Below are positions 1 through 8,532 of a DNA stretch of 64,000 nucleotides, piece after piece (the first letter of the stretch is position 1; every line of letters begins with the position of its first letter). The notes under the pieces are model-generated. The model searched no databases, was not told the DNA's origin, and saw only the letters and a list, made by a program, of their open reading frames with translations. A program made the translations under genes and the position numbers. The DNA comes from Acetobacterium sp. KB-1 (GTDB lineage: Bacteria > Bacillota > Clostridia > Eubacteriales > Eubacteriaceae), in NCBI RefSeq assembly GCF_003260995.1, contig NZ_CP030040.1, forward strand, positions 3,720,109 through 3,784,108. Direction: 5' to 3'.

Positions 1-1
1 T

Positions 2-640
2 CACCAGGAAAACCACATCCGGGCGGCTATTTATGGTAGTGGTTCAAAGAAATTGGAAGCGACCTTTGCGGCGGTTCATTTTTCTGGCGGCACATCAGAA
101 ATTCTGTTGGTAAAAAAGAAAGAAATCGGTTATGATTGCGAAATCATTGCCCAGACCCGGGATCTCAATGCCGGACAGTTAATTGACCGGATCGGGGTAT
201 TGATGGGATGTGATTTTCCCGCGGGAAAAGCCTTGGAAGCGCTGGCAAACCAGGTAGTTCCGGAATCTATTGATCGCAACGATGTGATTTCAGCGACGAT
301 GGATGGGATGGATTTTCATTTTTCAGGTCAGGAAAATCAGGCGCAGAAGCTTTTGAGAGCGGGGGTTGACGAGGGAATAGTGGCCTATCTGGTGCTCAAG
401 GCGATTGCTAAAACGCTGTCAAAATCAATTGGCGGATTGCAAAAAAAGCACCCCTTTCAATCGGTGCTCTTTTCCGGAGGTGTGATGTCAAATCAGATTA
501 TTAAAAAAATTGTGGCGCAGGAATTGCAAACATCAGGACTAAGTCTCTATTTTTCCCCGGGGGAATACGCCCGCGATAATGCCGCTGGAAATGCCCTGAT
601 GGGAATGGATTATTTTAAAAGCATGAGGTGCAGTCGGTGA
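2..640 (+). CDS. TsaD/Kae1-like ASKHA-fold protein (5' partial)
   Basis: The reading frame is open from the window edge, so the N-terminus is missing. The first visible residues, HQENHIRAA, match the metal-binding HxxxH region of the Kae1/TsaD family. They are followed by HFSGGTSE, FSGGVMSN and YARDNAAGNALMG, the last resembling the conserved Asp-containing motif near the TsaD C-terminus. Full family members are about 330 residues; 212 codons are visible. In many Clostridia such a TsaD paralogue lies just upstream of xseA, as here, and it is probably not the main tRNA t6A enzyme. That distinction from true TsaD is inference. It overlaps the likely xseA start by GTGA, implying translational coupling. 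Confidence 0.75.
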   Translation, partial: HQENHIRAAIYGSGSKKLEATFAAVHFSGGTSEILLVKKKEIGYDCEIIAQTRDLNAGQLIDRIGVLMGCDFPAGKALEALANQVVPESIDRNDVISATMDGMDFHFSGQENQAQKLLRAGVDEGIVAYLVLKAIAKTLSKSIGGLQKKHPFQSVLFSGGVMSNQIIKKIVAQELQTSGLSLYFSPGEYARDNAAGNALMGMDYFKSMRCSR

Positions 641-1848
641 CAAATGCAAAAATTCTCAGTGTATCTGAGCTTAACCAATATATTAAAACCCTGTTGGAAT
701 CGAATAGTCTCCTTAGGAACCTGGTGATCCAGGGGGAACTTTCCAATGTGAAACGGGCGGCATCGGGACATTTGTATTTTTCCCTGAAAGATGCCGGCAG
801 TAAAATTGATTGTGTGATGTTCAAAAATGCGGCTATTGGGCTTAAATTCTTGCCCAAAGAAGGTCAGAAGGTGACACTGCGGGGGAGTTTGGGTGTCTAT
901 CTGCCCAGCGGACAATATCAGATAACGGTGCGATCGATGGAACCTCAGGGACTTGGCGATCTATTCCAGGCTTATCTGGTGCTAAAAGATGAACTGGAGG
1001 CCAAGGGTTATTTTGAGCGGGAGCATAAAAAAAAGCTTCCAGAAATCATCAGCCGGGTGGGGATGATCACGTCTCCCACCGGAGCGGCGATCAAAGATAT
1101 GATTTCCATTATCAAACGCCGAAACCCGCTGATCGATATCGTCATTTATCCCAGCCTGGTACAGGGGGATGAAGCGGCCGGAAATATCATAAAGGGTATT
1201 CGGACCTTTAATGCCGCCTTGTCTGTGGATGTGATTATCATCGGTCGGGGCGGCGGCTCCATTGAAGACCTATGGGCCTTTAATGATGAGCATCTGGCCA
1301 AAGTCATTTATGAATCGGAATTACCGATTGTTTCAGCCGTGGGTCATGAAATTGACTATACGATTTCTGATTTTGTAGCCGATTTACGGGCCCCAACCCC
1401 TTCAGGAGCAGCAGAACTGGTTGCCGAAGAAACCCTGAGTATGATTCGTGCCCTGGTTACCCAGAAAAGCCGTCTGATTCAGGTCATGGAAGCTAAAATC
1501 GACAAAAACCGTGAAATCTTGATGCGGATGAAAAAAGAGTTTCTGCGGTTTCGTCCGAAAGAACGGATCGAAGAGATGCGTCTTGACCTGGATCGCATTA
1601 ATGATCGGATGCTTCGCTTGCTAAATAGCCGGATTAAAAATGAGCGACAACAACTTATCAATCTTAAAACCCGGATCGAAGCCATGAGTCCGCAAAATGT
1701 GCTCAAAAAAGGTTATGTTCGGGTGACGGATAATAAAGGCTTACCGGTTGCGTCGGTAACGGGTTTAACGCTTGATCAGTTAGTGACCCTCCACTTTAGA
1801 GATGGTGAGGCAAAGGCAAACATTTCAGCCACTAAGGAGAATAAATAA
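637..1848 (+). CDS. xseA: Exodeoxyribonuclease VII large subunit
   Basis: Catalytic subunit of exonuclease VII, which degrades single-stranded DNA into oligonucleotides. An N-terminal OB-fold (about residues 5-100) is followed by the nuclease domain, with GRGGGSIEDLW near residue 203 and VGHEIDYTISDF near 234. The C-terminal half is helical and charged. An open frame begins at GTG 628, but I choose GTG 637: GAGGTG at 625-630 is a well-spaced ribosome site and 637 overlaps the upstream stop as GTGA. That gives 403 residues, normal for the family. The stop overlaps the xseB ATG by one base. Confidence 0.96.
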   Translation: MTNAKILSVSELNQYIKTLLESNSLLRNLVIQGELSNVKRAASGHLYFSLKDAGSKIDCVMFKNAAIGLKFLPKEGQKVTLRGSLGVYLPSGQYQITVRSMEPQGLGDLFQAYLVLKDELEAKGYFEREHKKKLPEIISRVGMITSPTGAAIKDMISIIKRRNPLIDIVIYPSLVQGDEAAGNIIKGIRTFNAALSVDVIIIGRGGGSIEDLWAFNDEHLAKVIYESELPIVSAVGHEIDYTISDFVADLRAPTPSGAAELVAEETLSMIRALVTQKSRLIQVMEAKIDKNREILMRMKKEFLRFRPKERIEEMRLDLDRINDRMLRLLNSRIKNERQQLINLKTRIEAMSPQNVLKKGYVRVTDNKGLPVASVTGLTLDQLVTLHFRDGEAKANISATKENK

Positions 1849-2066
1849 TGGCAGTTAAAAAGCTAAAAACTAAAATGAGTCGTCTGGAGACCATTGCAGA
1901 ACTACTCGAAGAAGATAATCAGGAAATTGAGGCATCGATGAAACTGTTTGAAGAGGGAATGAAACTCATTAATGAGTGCAGTGCCGATTTGGATACCCTT
2001 GAAGGAAAAATAACGATCATGATTGATGGCGAAGAACAGGAATTCGAGGGGAGTGTGGAAACGTGA
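1848..2066 (+). CDS. xseB: Exodeoxyribonuclease VII small subunit
   Basis: A 72-residue acidic helical protein matching XseB, the small subunit that assembles in several copies on XseA. The ETIAELLEEDNQEIEASMKLFEEG stretch (about residues 14-36) has the family's typical heptad pattern; only parts are quoted here. The gene overlaps xseA by one base (TAATG) and ispA by four (GTGA), so the three are almost certainly cotranscribed and translationally coupled. Confidence 0.93.
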   Translation: MAVKKLKTKMSRLETIAELLEEDNQEIEASMKLFEEGMKLINECSADLDTLEGKITIMIDGEEQEFEGSVET

Positions 2067-2959
2067 GCAGTTTTAAAAACATGCTGAGTGCCCGGGTTAT
2101 CGAATTTAATGGGGAACTCGAAAAAGTTTTTCAACAAAACCTGGATACCCCGGAAGTGATTATCGATGCCATGAGGTACAGCCTTTTTGCCGGGGGCAAA
2201 CGACTGCGTCCGATTTTGATGATGGAAACCTGTCGGGCCCTGGAAGGCGATCTGGAAGCGATCAAACCCCTGGCCATGGGGATTGAGATGATCCATACCT
2301 ATTCACTGATCCATGACGATTTGCCGGCCATGGATAATGATGATCTACGGCGGGGAAAACCGACCAATCATAAAGTTTATGGCGATGCGATGGCGATTTT
2401 GGCCGGGGATGGACTGCTCAATTATGCGGTTGAAACGATGCTTGCGGGAACCCAGGGACTCACGGGCGACGGGTTGATAAATTATCTTAATGCGATGAAA
2501 TCGATCATGGGTGCTTCCGGGGTTCTGGGAATGATCGGTGGCCAGGTGGCGGACATGCTCAGTGAAGATAAGGTCATCGGTCTCGATGAAATGGACTATA
2601 TTCATTTGCATAAGACCGCTGCCCTTTTAGAGGCCTGTGTTCAGAGCGGTTGTCTCATCGCCGGCGCTGAACCGGCTACCCAGGGGCGACTGATCAGTTA
2701 CAGCCATCGCATTGGCCTGGCTTTTCAGATTGTCGATGATATTCTGGATATTGAAGGTACGGAGGCGGATCTGGGCAAGCCCATTGGCAGCGACGAAAAA
2801 AATAATAAATCCACCTTTGTATCACTCTATGGTCTGGAGGCTTCAAAACTGCGGGTCGATGAACTGGAAACCGAAGCCATAGAAATGCTCAAACCGATTG
2901 GTGAGCGTACCGTTTTTCTTCAGGAATTGGCACGCTATATTTGCCGCCGCCAGAAATAA
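2063..2959 (+). CDS. ispA: Polyprenyl (farnesyl/geranyl) diphosphate synthase
   Basis: Condenses isopentenyl diphosphate with allylic diphosphates to make farnesyl-type precursors for undecaprenyl phosphate and quinones. The first Asp-rich motif HDDLPAMDND lies near residue 84 and the second, VDDILDIEG, near 223; both bind Mg-diphosphate. The length of 298 residues fits IspA. GTG start overlapping xseB. In many Clostridia dxs follows ispA, but here the next gene is tlyA, after a 95-bp gap containing a perfect palindrome. Confidence 0.94.
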   Translation: MSSFKNMLSARVIEFNGELEKVFQQNLDTPEVIIDAMRYSLFAGGKRLRPILMMETCRALEGDLEAIKPLAMGIEMIHTYSLIHDDLPAMDNDDLRRGKPTNHKVYGDAMAILAGDGLLNYAVETMLAGTQGLTGDGLINYLNAMKSIMGASGVLGMIGGQVADMLSEDKVIGLDEMDYIHLHKTAALLEACVQSGCLIAGAEPATQGRLISYSHRIGLAFQIVDDILDIEGTEADLGKPIGSDEKNNKSTFVSLYGLEASKLRVDELETEAIEMLKPIGERTVFLQELARYICRRQK

Positions 2960-2964
2960 AGGAA

Positions 2965-2986
2965 CTGTTTTGTTTTAACAAAACAG
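2965..2986. promoter_or_regulatory. 22-bp perfect palindrome between ispA and tlyA
   Basis: Two 10-base arms (CTGTTTTGTT and AACAAAACAG) flank a central TT. It has no T-run after it, so it is unlikely to be an intrinsic terminator. A protein-binding operator or RNA-processing hairpin are both possible. It occupies the place where dxs commonly sits. Confidence 0.45.
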
Positions 2987-3054
2987 AATCATGATTCACA
3001 GTTTACAAGAAAATTAGAATACAGATGAAAACGGACCCATGAAAAGAGGAAAAA

Positions 3055-3882
3055 TTGAAAGAACGTTTAGATAAATTATTAGTTAGCCTGAATTATTTTG
3101 ATACCCGGGAGCGGGCTAAAAAAGCCATTATGGCGGGATTGGTTCAGGTCAATGATCAGGTCAAGGATAAGGCCGGAGATTTGGTCGATACCGAAGCGAC
3201 CATTAAGGTTAAGGGCAGTGATATGCCCTATGTCAGCCGCGGCGGCTTAAAACTGGAAAAAGGACTGGCCGTCTTTGACATGACGGTTACCGAAAAAACC
3301 TTTATCGACATTGGATCATCGACTGGCGGTTTTACCGATTGTCTGCTGCAAAACGGTGCGAAAAAAGTTTATGCCGTGGACGTGGGCTATGGACAATTGG
3401 ACTGGAAGTTACGGAATGATCCCCGGGTTGTTTCCATGGAGCGGACGAACTTTCGGTATCTGACGGCTGAGAATATTTCGGAGATGGTCGACGGAACCGT
3501 TATGGATGTATCGTTTATTTCGATCACCAAACTGATCCCGGCAATTAAATTGTTTATGAAACCCGGTGCTCGGGGAATCTGGCTGATTAAACCACAGTTT
3601 GAAGCAGGACGGGAAAGAATCGGTAAAAACGGTGTCATTCGGGATAAAAAAGTGCATGAATCGATTTTGTTTGAAGTGATCACCGCCATCGAAAATCAGG
3701 GCTTTTTAATAAAAGGTCTGGATTTTTCACCAATTCAGGGTCCTAAGGGAAACATCGAGTTTTTAGTTTTGGTTGAAAATACTGAGCCGGAGATTGAAGA
3801 AAACTGGTCAGCGCAGATTCATTCAGTGGTGACCATTGCCCATGAAAGCTGCAAAAAAAAGAAAGAACCTCAGAACGAATAG
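3055..3882 (+). CDS. tlyA: TlyA-family rRNA 2'-O-methyltransferase
   Basis: SAM-dependent RNA methyltransferase of the TlyA/hemolysin A family, known for 2'-O-methylation of cytidines in rRNA. An S4 RNA-binding domain (residues 1-60, starting KERLDKLLVSL) precedes an FtsJ/RrmJ-like domain with the SAM site DIGSSTGGFTDCLL near residue 84 and the later VMDVSFISITK. TTG start with GAGGA upstream. 275 residues, normal. It lies between ispA and nadK in the conserved clostridial cluster. Confidence 0.92.
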   Translation: MKERLDKLLVSLNYFDTRERAKKAIMAGLVQVNDQVKDKAGDLVDTEATIKVKGSDMPYVSRGGLKLEKGLAVFDMTVTEKTFIDIGSSTGGFTDCLLQNGAKKVYAVDVGYGQLDWKLRNDPRVVSMERTNFRYLTAENISEMVDGTVMDVSFISITKLIPAIKLFMKPGARGIWLIKPQFEAGRERIGKNGVIRDKKVHESILFEVITAIENQGFLIKGLDFSPIQGPKGNIEFLVLVENTEPEIEENWSAQIHSVVTIAHESCKKKKEPQNE

Positions 3883-3895
3883 GAAGTGAGTAAGA

Positions 3896-4762
3896 TTGGA
3901 ATTTAATGACTTTAAGGAAATTGGTATTTATTTAAATATGGATAAGCCGGACAGTCCTGCTCTGGCTGAAAAATGCATCAGCTATTTGATCCGTCACGGG
4001 TTTAATATAGCCCTGCTGGAAGGCCAGATTAAATATCCTCATGAAGGTGTTCGTTATTATCCCAAAACCCTTTTTTTTCGAAAACCGGATTGTATTCTCG
4101 TTCTGGGGGGCGATGGTACCCTTTTGTTTGTCGCCCGCAAGGTTTGTTTTTATTCGATTCCGATTTTTGGCATTAATTTGGGCAAGCTTGGTTTTTTAAC
4201 TGAAGGCGAGGCCAGTAATTATGAAGAGTCGCTAAAAAATTTAAGCGCCGGCGATTACTACATTGAAGAGCGGATGATGTTAAGTTGCAGTATTAAAAAA
4301 GAAAATGAAAGTGCCTGCTTTTATATTGCCTTAAACGATGTTCTGGTTAAAAGCGGCGGTTTTCGGATGATGGATATTGAGGCCAAAGCAGGTGGTTCAA
4401 CGATTGACAAATTTCGGGCTGACGGATTGATCATTGCCACCCCCACCGGTTCCACTGGTTATTCGCTGGCTGCTGGTGGGCCAGTGGTATCGCCTCAGGC
4501 CAGTGTTATGATTTTAAACCCGATCTGCCCCCATCGCTTGCACGACCGGTCCTACATTTTGCCAGAGGAAGAAGTGATTAATCTGGAATTTGGAGACCGC
4601 GAAAAAGATATTATGGTCACCTTTGATGGGCAGACCACGGTTTCGATTACACCGAAGGATTTGATTAAAATTAAAAAAGCGACGTATTGTACCCGCTTGA
4701 TCCGTCTCAATCAGATGAGTAGTTATGATCGGCTGAGGATCAAACTTTCCAGTGAATATTAG
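3896..4762 (+). CDS. nadK: NAD kinase
   Basis: Phosphorylates NAD to NADP using ATP. The catalytic GGDGTLLF motif is near residue 70, followed by NLGKLGFL and the substrate-binding TPTGSTGYSLAAGGP near residue 181. 288 residues is normal. TTG start at 3896 preceded by AGGAAGTGAG; the gene begins 13 bases after tlyA. In this family the enzyme sets the NADPH pool for biosynthesis. Confidence 0.95.
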   Translation: MEFNDFKEIGIYLNMDKPDSPALAEKCISYLIRHGFNIALLEGQIKYPHEGVRYYPKTLFFRKPDCILVLGGDGTLLFVARKVCFYSIPIFGINLGKLGFLTEGEASNYEESLKNLSAGDYYIEERMMLSCSIKKENESACFYIALNDVLVKSGGFRMMDIEAKAGGSTIDKFRADGLIIATPTGSTGYSLAAGGPVVSPQASVMILNPICPHRLHDRSYILPEEEVINLEFGDREKDIMVTFDGQTTVSITPKDLIKIKKATYCTRLIRLNQMSSYDRLRIKLSSEY

Positions 4763-4841
4763 CATCATAAATAAAAACAATGATCAACGTAAAACCCAGC
4801 ACTGAAGCGACAGAAATTGTACTGTGGAGGAAAGAAAAGAC

Positions 4842-5291
4842 ATGAAAGTATCCAGACAATTAAAAATTATTGAAATCATCGAAAATAACCGTATCGAAAC
4901 TCAGGAAGAACTGGCTCAGGCCTTAAAAGATTCCGGTTTTGCAGTAACTCAGGCAACTATCTCCCGGGATATTAAGGAGTTAAAACTGATCAAGGTGAGC
5001 AGTCACGAAGGGGTGCAACATTATGCTCCCCTTAAGGATATTGGCACCATTTATATTGAACGGGTTACCGCTGTTTTTAAAGAATCGGTGTTAACCATCG
5101 ATTATGTCGAAAATACCATTGTGCTGAGAACCCTTCCGGCGATGGCCCAGGCAGCAGCCCTGGCTATCGATTCCATGGACTGGTGTGAAATTGTGGGAAC
5201 GATCGCCGGAGACGATACGATCTTTGTGCTTGTTCGCAATCGGGACATGGTGAGTGAAATTGTGGGTAAATTCAAAAAGCTGATGAAATAG
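4842..5291 (+). CDS. argR: Arginine repressor
   Basis: Hexameric arginine-responsive regulator. The N-terminal winged helix (residues 1-70) contains TQATISRDIKELKLIKV; the C-terminal arginine-binding domain carries GTIAGDDTIFVLVR near residue 119. An upstream GTG at 4824 is in frame, but it overlaps the ribosome site GGAGG (4826-4830), so the ATG at 4842 is preferred, giving 149 residues as in the family. It should control the divergent argGH and argCJBD units at 13.7-21.1 kb, where operator-like sequences are visible. Placement before recN is standard in Clostridia and Bacilli. Confidence 0.95.
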   Translation: MKVSRQLKIIEIIENNRIETQEELAQALKDSGFAVTQATISRDIKELKLIKVSSHEGVQHYAPLKDIGTIYIERVTAVFKESVLTIDYVENTIVLRTLPAMAQAAALAIDSMDWCEIVGTIAGDDTIFVLVRNRDMVSEIVGKFKKLMK

Positions 5292-5301
5292 GGAGGGCTC
5301 T

Positions 5302-7041
5302 ATGCTGAGAAATCTCGTTGTGAACGATTATGCGCTAATTGATTATTTATCGGTGGATTTTGATCCGAGACTCAATGTGATTACGGGGGAAACCGGAGCA
5401 GGAAAATCCATTGTTATTGATGCCTTGACGCTGGTTTTGGGGAATCGCGGCAATAAAACAAACATCCGTCAGGGAAAACATAAGATGACGGTACAGGGGC
5501 TTTTTGATATCAGTGAACAGCCAGGTTTGATCAATAAATGCGAAGAATATGGTATCCCCATGGAAGAAGAACAACTGATACTGACCCGGGAAATGGACGA
5601 TCGGGGTCGCAATATCTGCCGCGCCAACGGTTTAATTATCACCGTCGCCCAGCTAAAAAAACTGGGCGACAAACTGATTGATATCCATGGCCAGCATGAG
5701 CATCAATCGCTGTTTAAACGAGAAAATCATCGTCAGTTGCTGGATGCCTTTGGTGGTGAAAAAAGCCGGAAATACCGGGAACAGGCCGCCGCCGCCGCGA
5801 TTGAAATTAAACGGATTAAAGATCAGATTGCAGAACTGGAAACCAATGAACGGGAATTAGAGCGGGAAAAAGAAAACCTGCAGTTTGAAATTAATGAAAT
5901 CGAGGTCGCGGCCCTGAGAATTGGTGAAGATGAAGAACTGGAAGGGGAAAAACGGATTCTGGAAAACCGCGAACGCCTTTTTACCCATACCAGTCAGGCA
6001 TATGAATTGCTCAGGGGTGAAAACTCGAATCAGCCGATGATTCTTGATGCGCTGGGTTTACTGACAGAAAGTATTGCCGAAATTGCTAAAATTGACAGTA
6101 GCTTTGAGGCTAAATTAGAAACCGTTAATGGCATGTTAAGTGAGGCAGAAAACCTCTCTTTTGAAATTCGATCCTATCTGGAAGATATGGAATACAGTTT
6201 GGGAGACTTAGACGAAATTGAGAGCCGGCTAAGCATCATTGCCCGGCTTAAACGGAAATATGGGCAGGATATTGCAGAGATTCTAACTTATGCCGAGGAA
6301 ATCGGCATCCGTTTAAAAAGCTTGCTCAATCGGGATGAAAGTTTACAGCATTATTATCAGGAATTAAGCGGCATTCAAGATAAGTATTATACGATTAGTA
6401 ATAATCTTTATGAGTTACGTTTAAAAACGGCTGGGGCTTTAAAGACAGCACTGCAAAAAGAGTTGGGTGAACTCGCCATGGAAAAGGTTCAGGTGGAAAT
6501 TGCCGTGGAACATGATCTTAGTCGGGTGGCTGCTCATGGGCAGGATACGGTGGAGTTTTTAATTTCTGTCAATCCGGGCCAGGCCCCGAAACCCCTCGGT
6601 AAGGTTGCTTCAGGAGGAGAAATATCCCGAATTATGCTAAGCTTAAAAAGTATCTTCGGAGGACTGGATGCCATTGAAACGATGGTGTTTGATGAGATTG
6701 ATACAGGAATCAGTGGAAGGACAGCGCAGGTGGTGGCAGAAAAGATTCAGGCCCTCAGTGTTACGTCGCCGCGAGGCCGACAGATTATCTGTATTACCCA
6801 TCTGCCCCAGATTGCGGCGATGGCAGACCAGCATTTTATGGTTGAAAAAACAGCCGTAAACGATTCGGTTGAGGTCAGTTTTCTACCGCTTGACGAAAAG
6901 GGTAAAAAAGAGGAACTTTCCCGGATGCTTGGCGGTGCAGAAGTGACCCGTAAAACCTGGGAACATGCTCAGGAAATGCTGGAATTAAGCCAAAAAATAA
7001 AAAAAACGAAAAAAAGCAAAGAAGACAAAATATTATCTTAA
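5302..7041 (+). CDS. recN: DNA repair protein RecN
   Basis: SMC-like ATPase in double-strand-break repair. Walker A GETGAGKS is near residue 29, a long coiled-coil middle runs from about 160 to 390, the ABC signature SGGEISR is near 436 and Walker B VFDEIDTGISG near 462. 579 residues, slightly over the common 550-570, with a Lys-rich C-terminal tail. It starts 11 bases after argR with a GGAGGG ribosome site. Confidence 0.96.
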   Translation: MLRNLVVNDYALIDYLSVDFDPRLNVITGETGAGKSIVIDALTLVLGNRGNKTNIRQGKHKMTVQGLFDISEQPGLINKCEEYGIPMEEEQLILTREMDDRGRNICRANGLIITVAQLKKLGDKLIDIHGQHEHQSLFKRENHRQLLDAFGGEKSRKYREQAAAAAIEIKRIKDQIAELETNERELEREKENLQFEINEIEVAALRIGEDEELEGEKRILENRERLFTHTSQAYELLRGENSNQPMILDALGLLTESIAEIAKIDSSFEAKLETVNGMLSEAENLSFEIRSYLEDMEYSLGDLDEIESRLSIIARLKRKYGQDIAEILTYAEEIGIRLKSLLNRDESLQHYYQELSGIQDKYYTISNNLYELRLKTAGALKTALQKELGELAMEKVQVEIAVEHDLSRVAAHGQDTVEFLISVNPGQAPKPLGKVASGGEISRIMLSLKSIFGGLDAIETMVFDEIDTGISGRTAQVVAEKIQALSVTSPRGRQIICITHLPQIAAMADQHFMVEKTAVNDSVEVSFLPLDEKGKKEELSRMLGGAEVTRKTWEHAQEMLELSQKIKKTKKSKEDKILS

Positions 7042-7105
7042 CATTTCATTGGTTATTGGATAGAATAAAGATTGTTAAAAATTTATTAATTTAAGGAGAC
7101 ATAAA

Positions 7106-7675
7106 TTGGAAAGAAAAGTACCCATCGGGTTATCAAACAAGCACATTCACGTGTCACAGGCAGATTTAGAGGCGTTATTTGGCAAAGGTTACCAATTGAC
7201 ACCAATGAAAGATTTATCTCAACCGGGGCAATATGCCGCAGAAGAAAAAGTTGATGTGGTTGGACCTAAAGGAACATTAAAAGGAATTCGGATTTTGGGA
7301 CCGGTTCGTCCTGAGACGCAATTGGAAGTTTCAGTTGGTGATGGCTTTGCTTTAGGGATCAAGGCACCGCTTCGAAATTCTGGTGACATCGCCGATACTC
7401 CAGGGGTGAAAATTATTGGACCAGCGGGCGAAATCGAAATTGCCAAGGGTGCCATTGTAGCGGCTCGGCACATTCATATGAGTCCGGAAGAAGGCGCCGC
7501 CTTTGGCTTAAAGGACCGGGACATCGTCTCAGTTAAATTAGATGGACCGCGTGGACTAATTTTTGACAATGTCCTGGTTCGGGTTCATCCGGAATTTAAA
7601 TTGGATATGCACCTTGACGTTGAAGAAGGTAATGCAGCCGGTGCTAAAAACGGTCAATTGGCGACTATTCTCTAA
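7106..7675 (+). CDS. pduL: PduL-type phosphate acyltransferase (phosphotransacetylase)
   Basis: Converts acyl-CoA and phosphate to acyl phosphate and CoA. PduL is unrelated to Pta and binds zinc through His residues; the HIHV motif (residues 14-17), ARHIHM near 120 and the late RVHPEFKLDMHLD segment are visible. 189 residues with no N-terminal microcompartment-targeting extension suggests a cytosolic enzyme. In acetogens such an enzyme can supply acetyl phosphate for acetate kinase; that role here is inferred. TTG start behind AAGGAGA. The stop overlaps the lgt ATG. Confidence 0.9.
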   Translation: MERKVPIGLSNKHIHVSQADLEALFGKGYQLTPMKDLSQPGQYAAEEKVDVVGPKGTLKGIRILGPVRPETQLEVSVGDGFALGIKAPLRNSGDIADTPGVKIIGPAGEIEIAKGAIVAARHIHMSPEEGAAFGLKDRDIVSVKLDGPRGLIFDNVLVRVHPEFKLDMHLDVEEGNAAGAKNGQLATIL

Positions 7676-8460
7676 TGATGAACGCGCCAAACCCAATCGC
7701 ATTTACCGCATTTGGTCTTGAAGTCCGGTGGTATGGGGTCTTAATTGCCGCGGCATTATTGATCGGGTTGCTCATTGCTCTTAAACGGGCGCCTAAATAT
7801 GGCATTGATCCTGAAATTATTATGGATTTCTTTTTGTATATGACACCAGCGGTGATCATTGGGGCACGGCTTTACTATGTCATCTTCAGCTATGACTATT
7901 ATGCTGCCCATCCGGAAGAAATCTTTGCGATTTGGAATGGTGGGCTGGCTATCCATGGTGGCATTATTGCCGGTGTGATTGTGGCACTTGTTTTATGCCG
8001 GGTTAAGAAGATCAGTTTTTTTGCTTTGGCAGACGTACTGATACCGGCATTACCTCTCGGTCAAGCCATTGGCCGCTGGGGGAATTATTTCAACCAGGAA
8101 GCCTATGGCTCGCAAACTGATTTACCCTGGGCGATTACCGTTAACGACGCAGCTCTGGGAATAATCAAGGTGCACCCGACCTTTCTTTATGAATCGATTT
8201 GGAATTTGTTGGCTTTTGGTTTTATCTTTTTTTATGAAGACAAAATTAAAAAGGTTGATGGCGAATTACTCTTTGTCTACCTGGGTCTATATTCAGTTGG
8301 GCGGTTTTTTATTGAAGGTTTAAGAACCGACAGTTTGATGTTTATGGGATTCCGTATCGCTCAGCTAATCAGTCTGGTACTGGTTGCAGTCGGTGTCGCG
8401 GGACTCTGGTATCTGCGAAAAAATGAGGACCAATTTGCTAATTCGCTGAGTCGAAAATAA
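7675..8460 (+). CDS. lgt: Prolipoprotein diacylglyceryl transferase
   Basis: Integral membrane enzyme that transfers diacylglycerol from phosphatidylglycerol to the lipobox Cys of prolipoproteins. The essential NGGLAIHGG motif (near residue 96) and the Lgt signature GQAIGRWGNYFNQEAYG (near 130) are present, with about seven membrane segments. 261 residues. The ATG at 7675 overlaps the pduL stop; a second ATG at 7678 is equally possible. Its substrates in this window include the lipoprotein at 32587. Confidence 0.95.
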   Translation: MMNAPNPIAFTAFGLEVRWYGVLIAAALLIGLLIALKRAPKYGIDPEIIMDFFLYMTPAVIIGARLYYVIFSYDYYAAHPEEIFAIWNGGLAIHGGIIAGVIVALVLCRVKKISFFALADVLIPALPLGQAIGRWGNYFNQEAYGSQTDLPWAITVNDAALGIIKVHPTFLYESIWNLLAFGFIFFYEDKIKKVDGELLFVYLGLYSVGRFFIEGLRTDSLMFMGFRIAQLISLVLVAVGVAGLWYLRKNEDQFANSLSRK

Positions 8461-8470
8461 TAAAAAAAAA

Positions 8471-8503
8471 CGATTGTCAGTGATCACTGACAGTCGTTTT
8501 TTT
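8471..8503. terminator. Bidirectional terminator between lgt and comM
   Basis: An 11-bp stem with one wobble (CGATTGTCAGT / ACTGACAGTCG) is followed by a T-run on the plus strand and preceded by an A-run, so it can end both lgt and the convergent comM gene. Confidence 0.88.
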
Positions 8504-8532
8504 AAAGCGTGAATAAAAGTACGAGCGGGTAT

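Noticed and set aside
2-640. Calling the first gene true tsaD
   Set aside because: Its position next to xseA and divergent motif spelling (HQENH, ARDNAAG) suit the clostridial TsaD paralogue; the missing N-terminus prevents a firm call.
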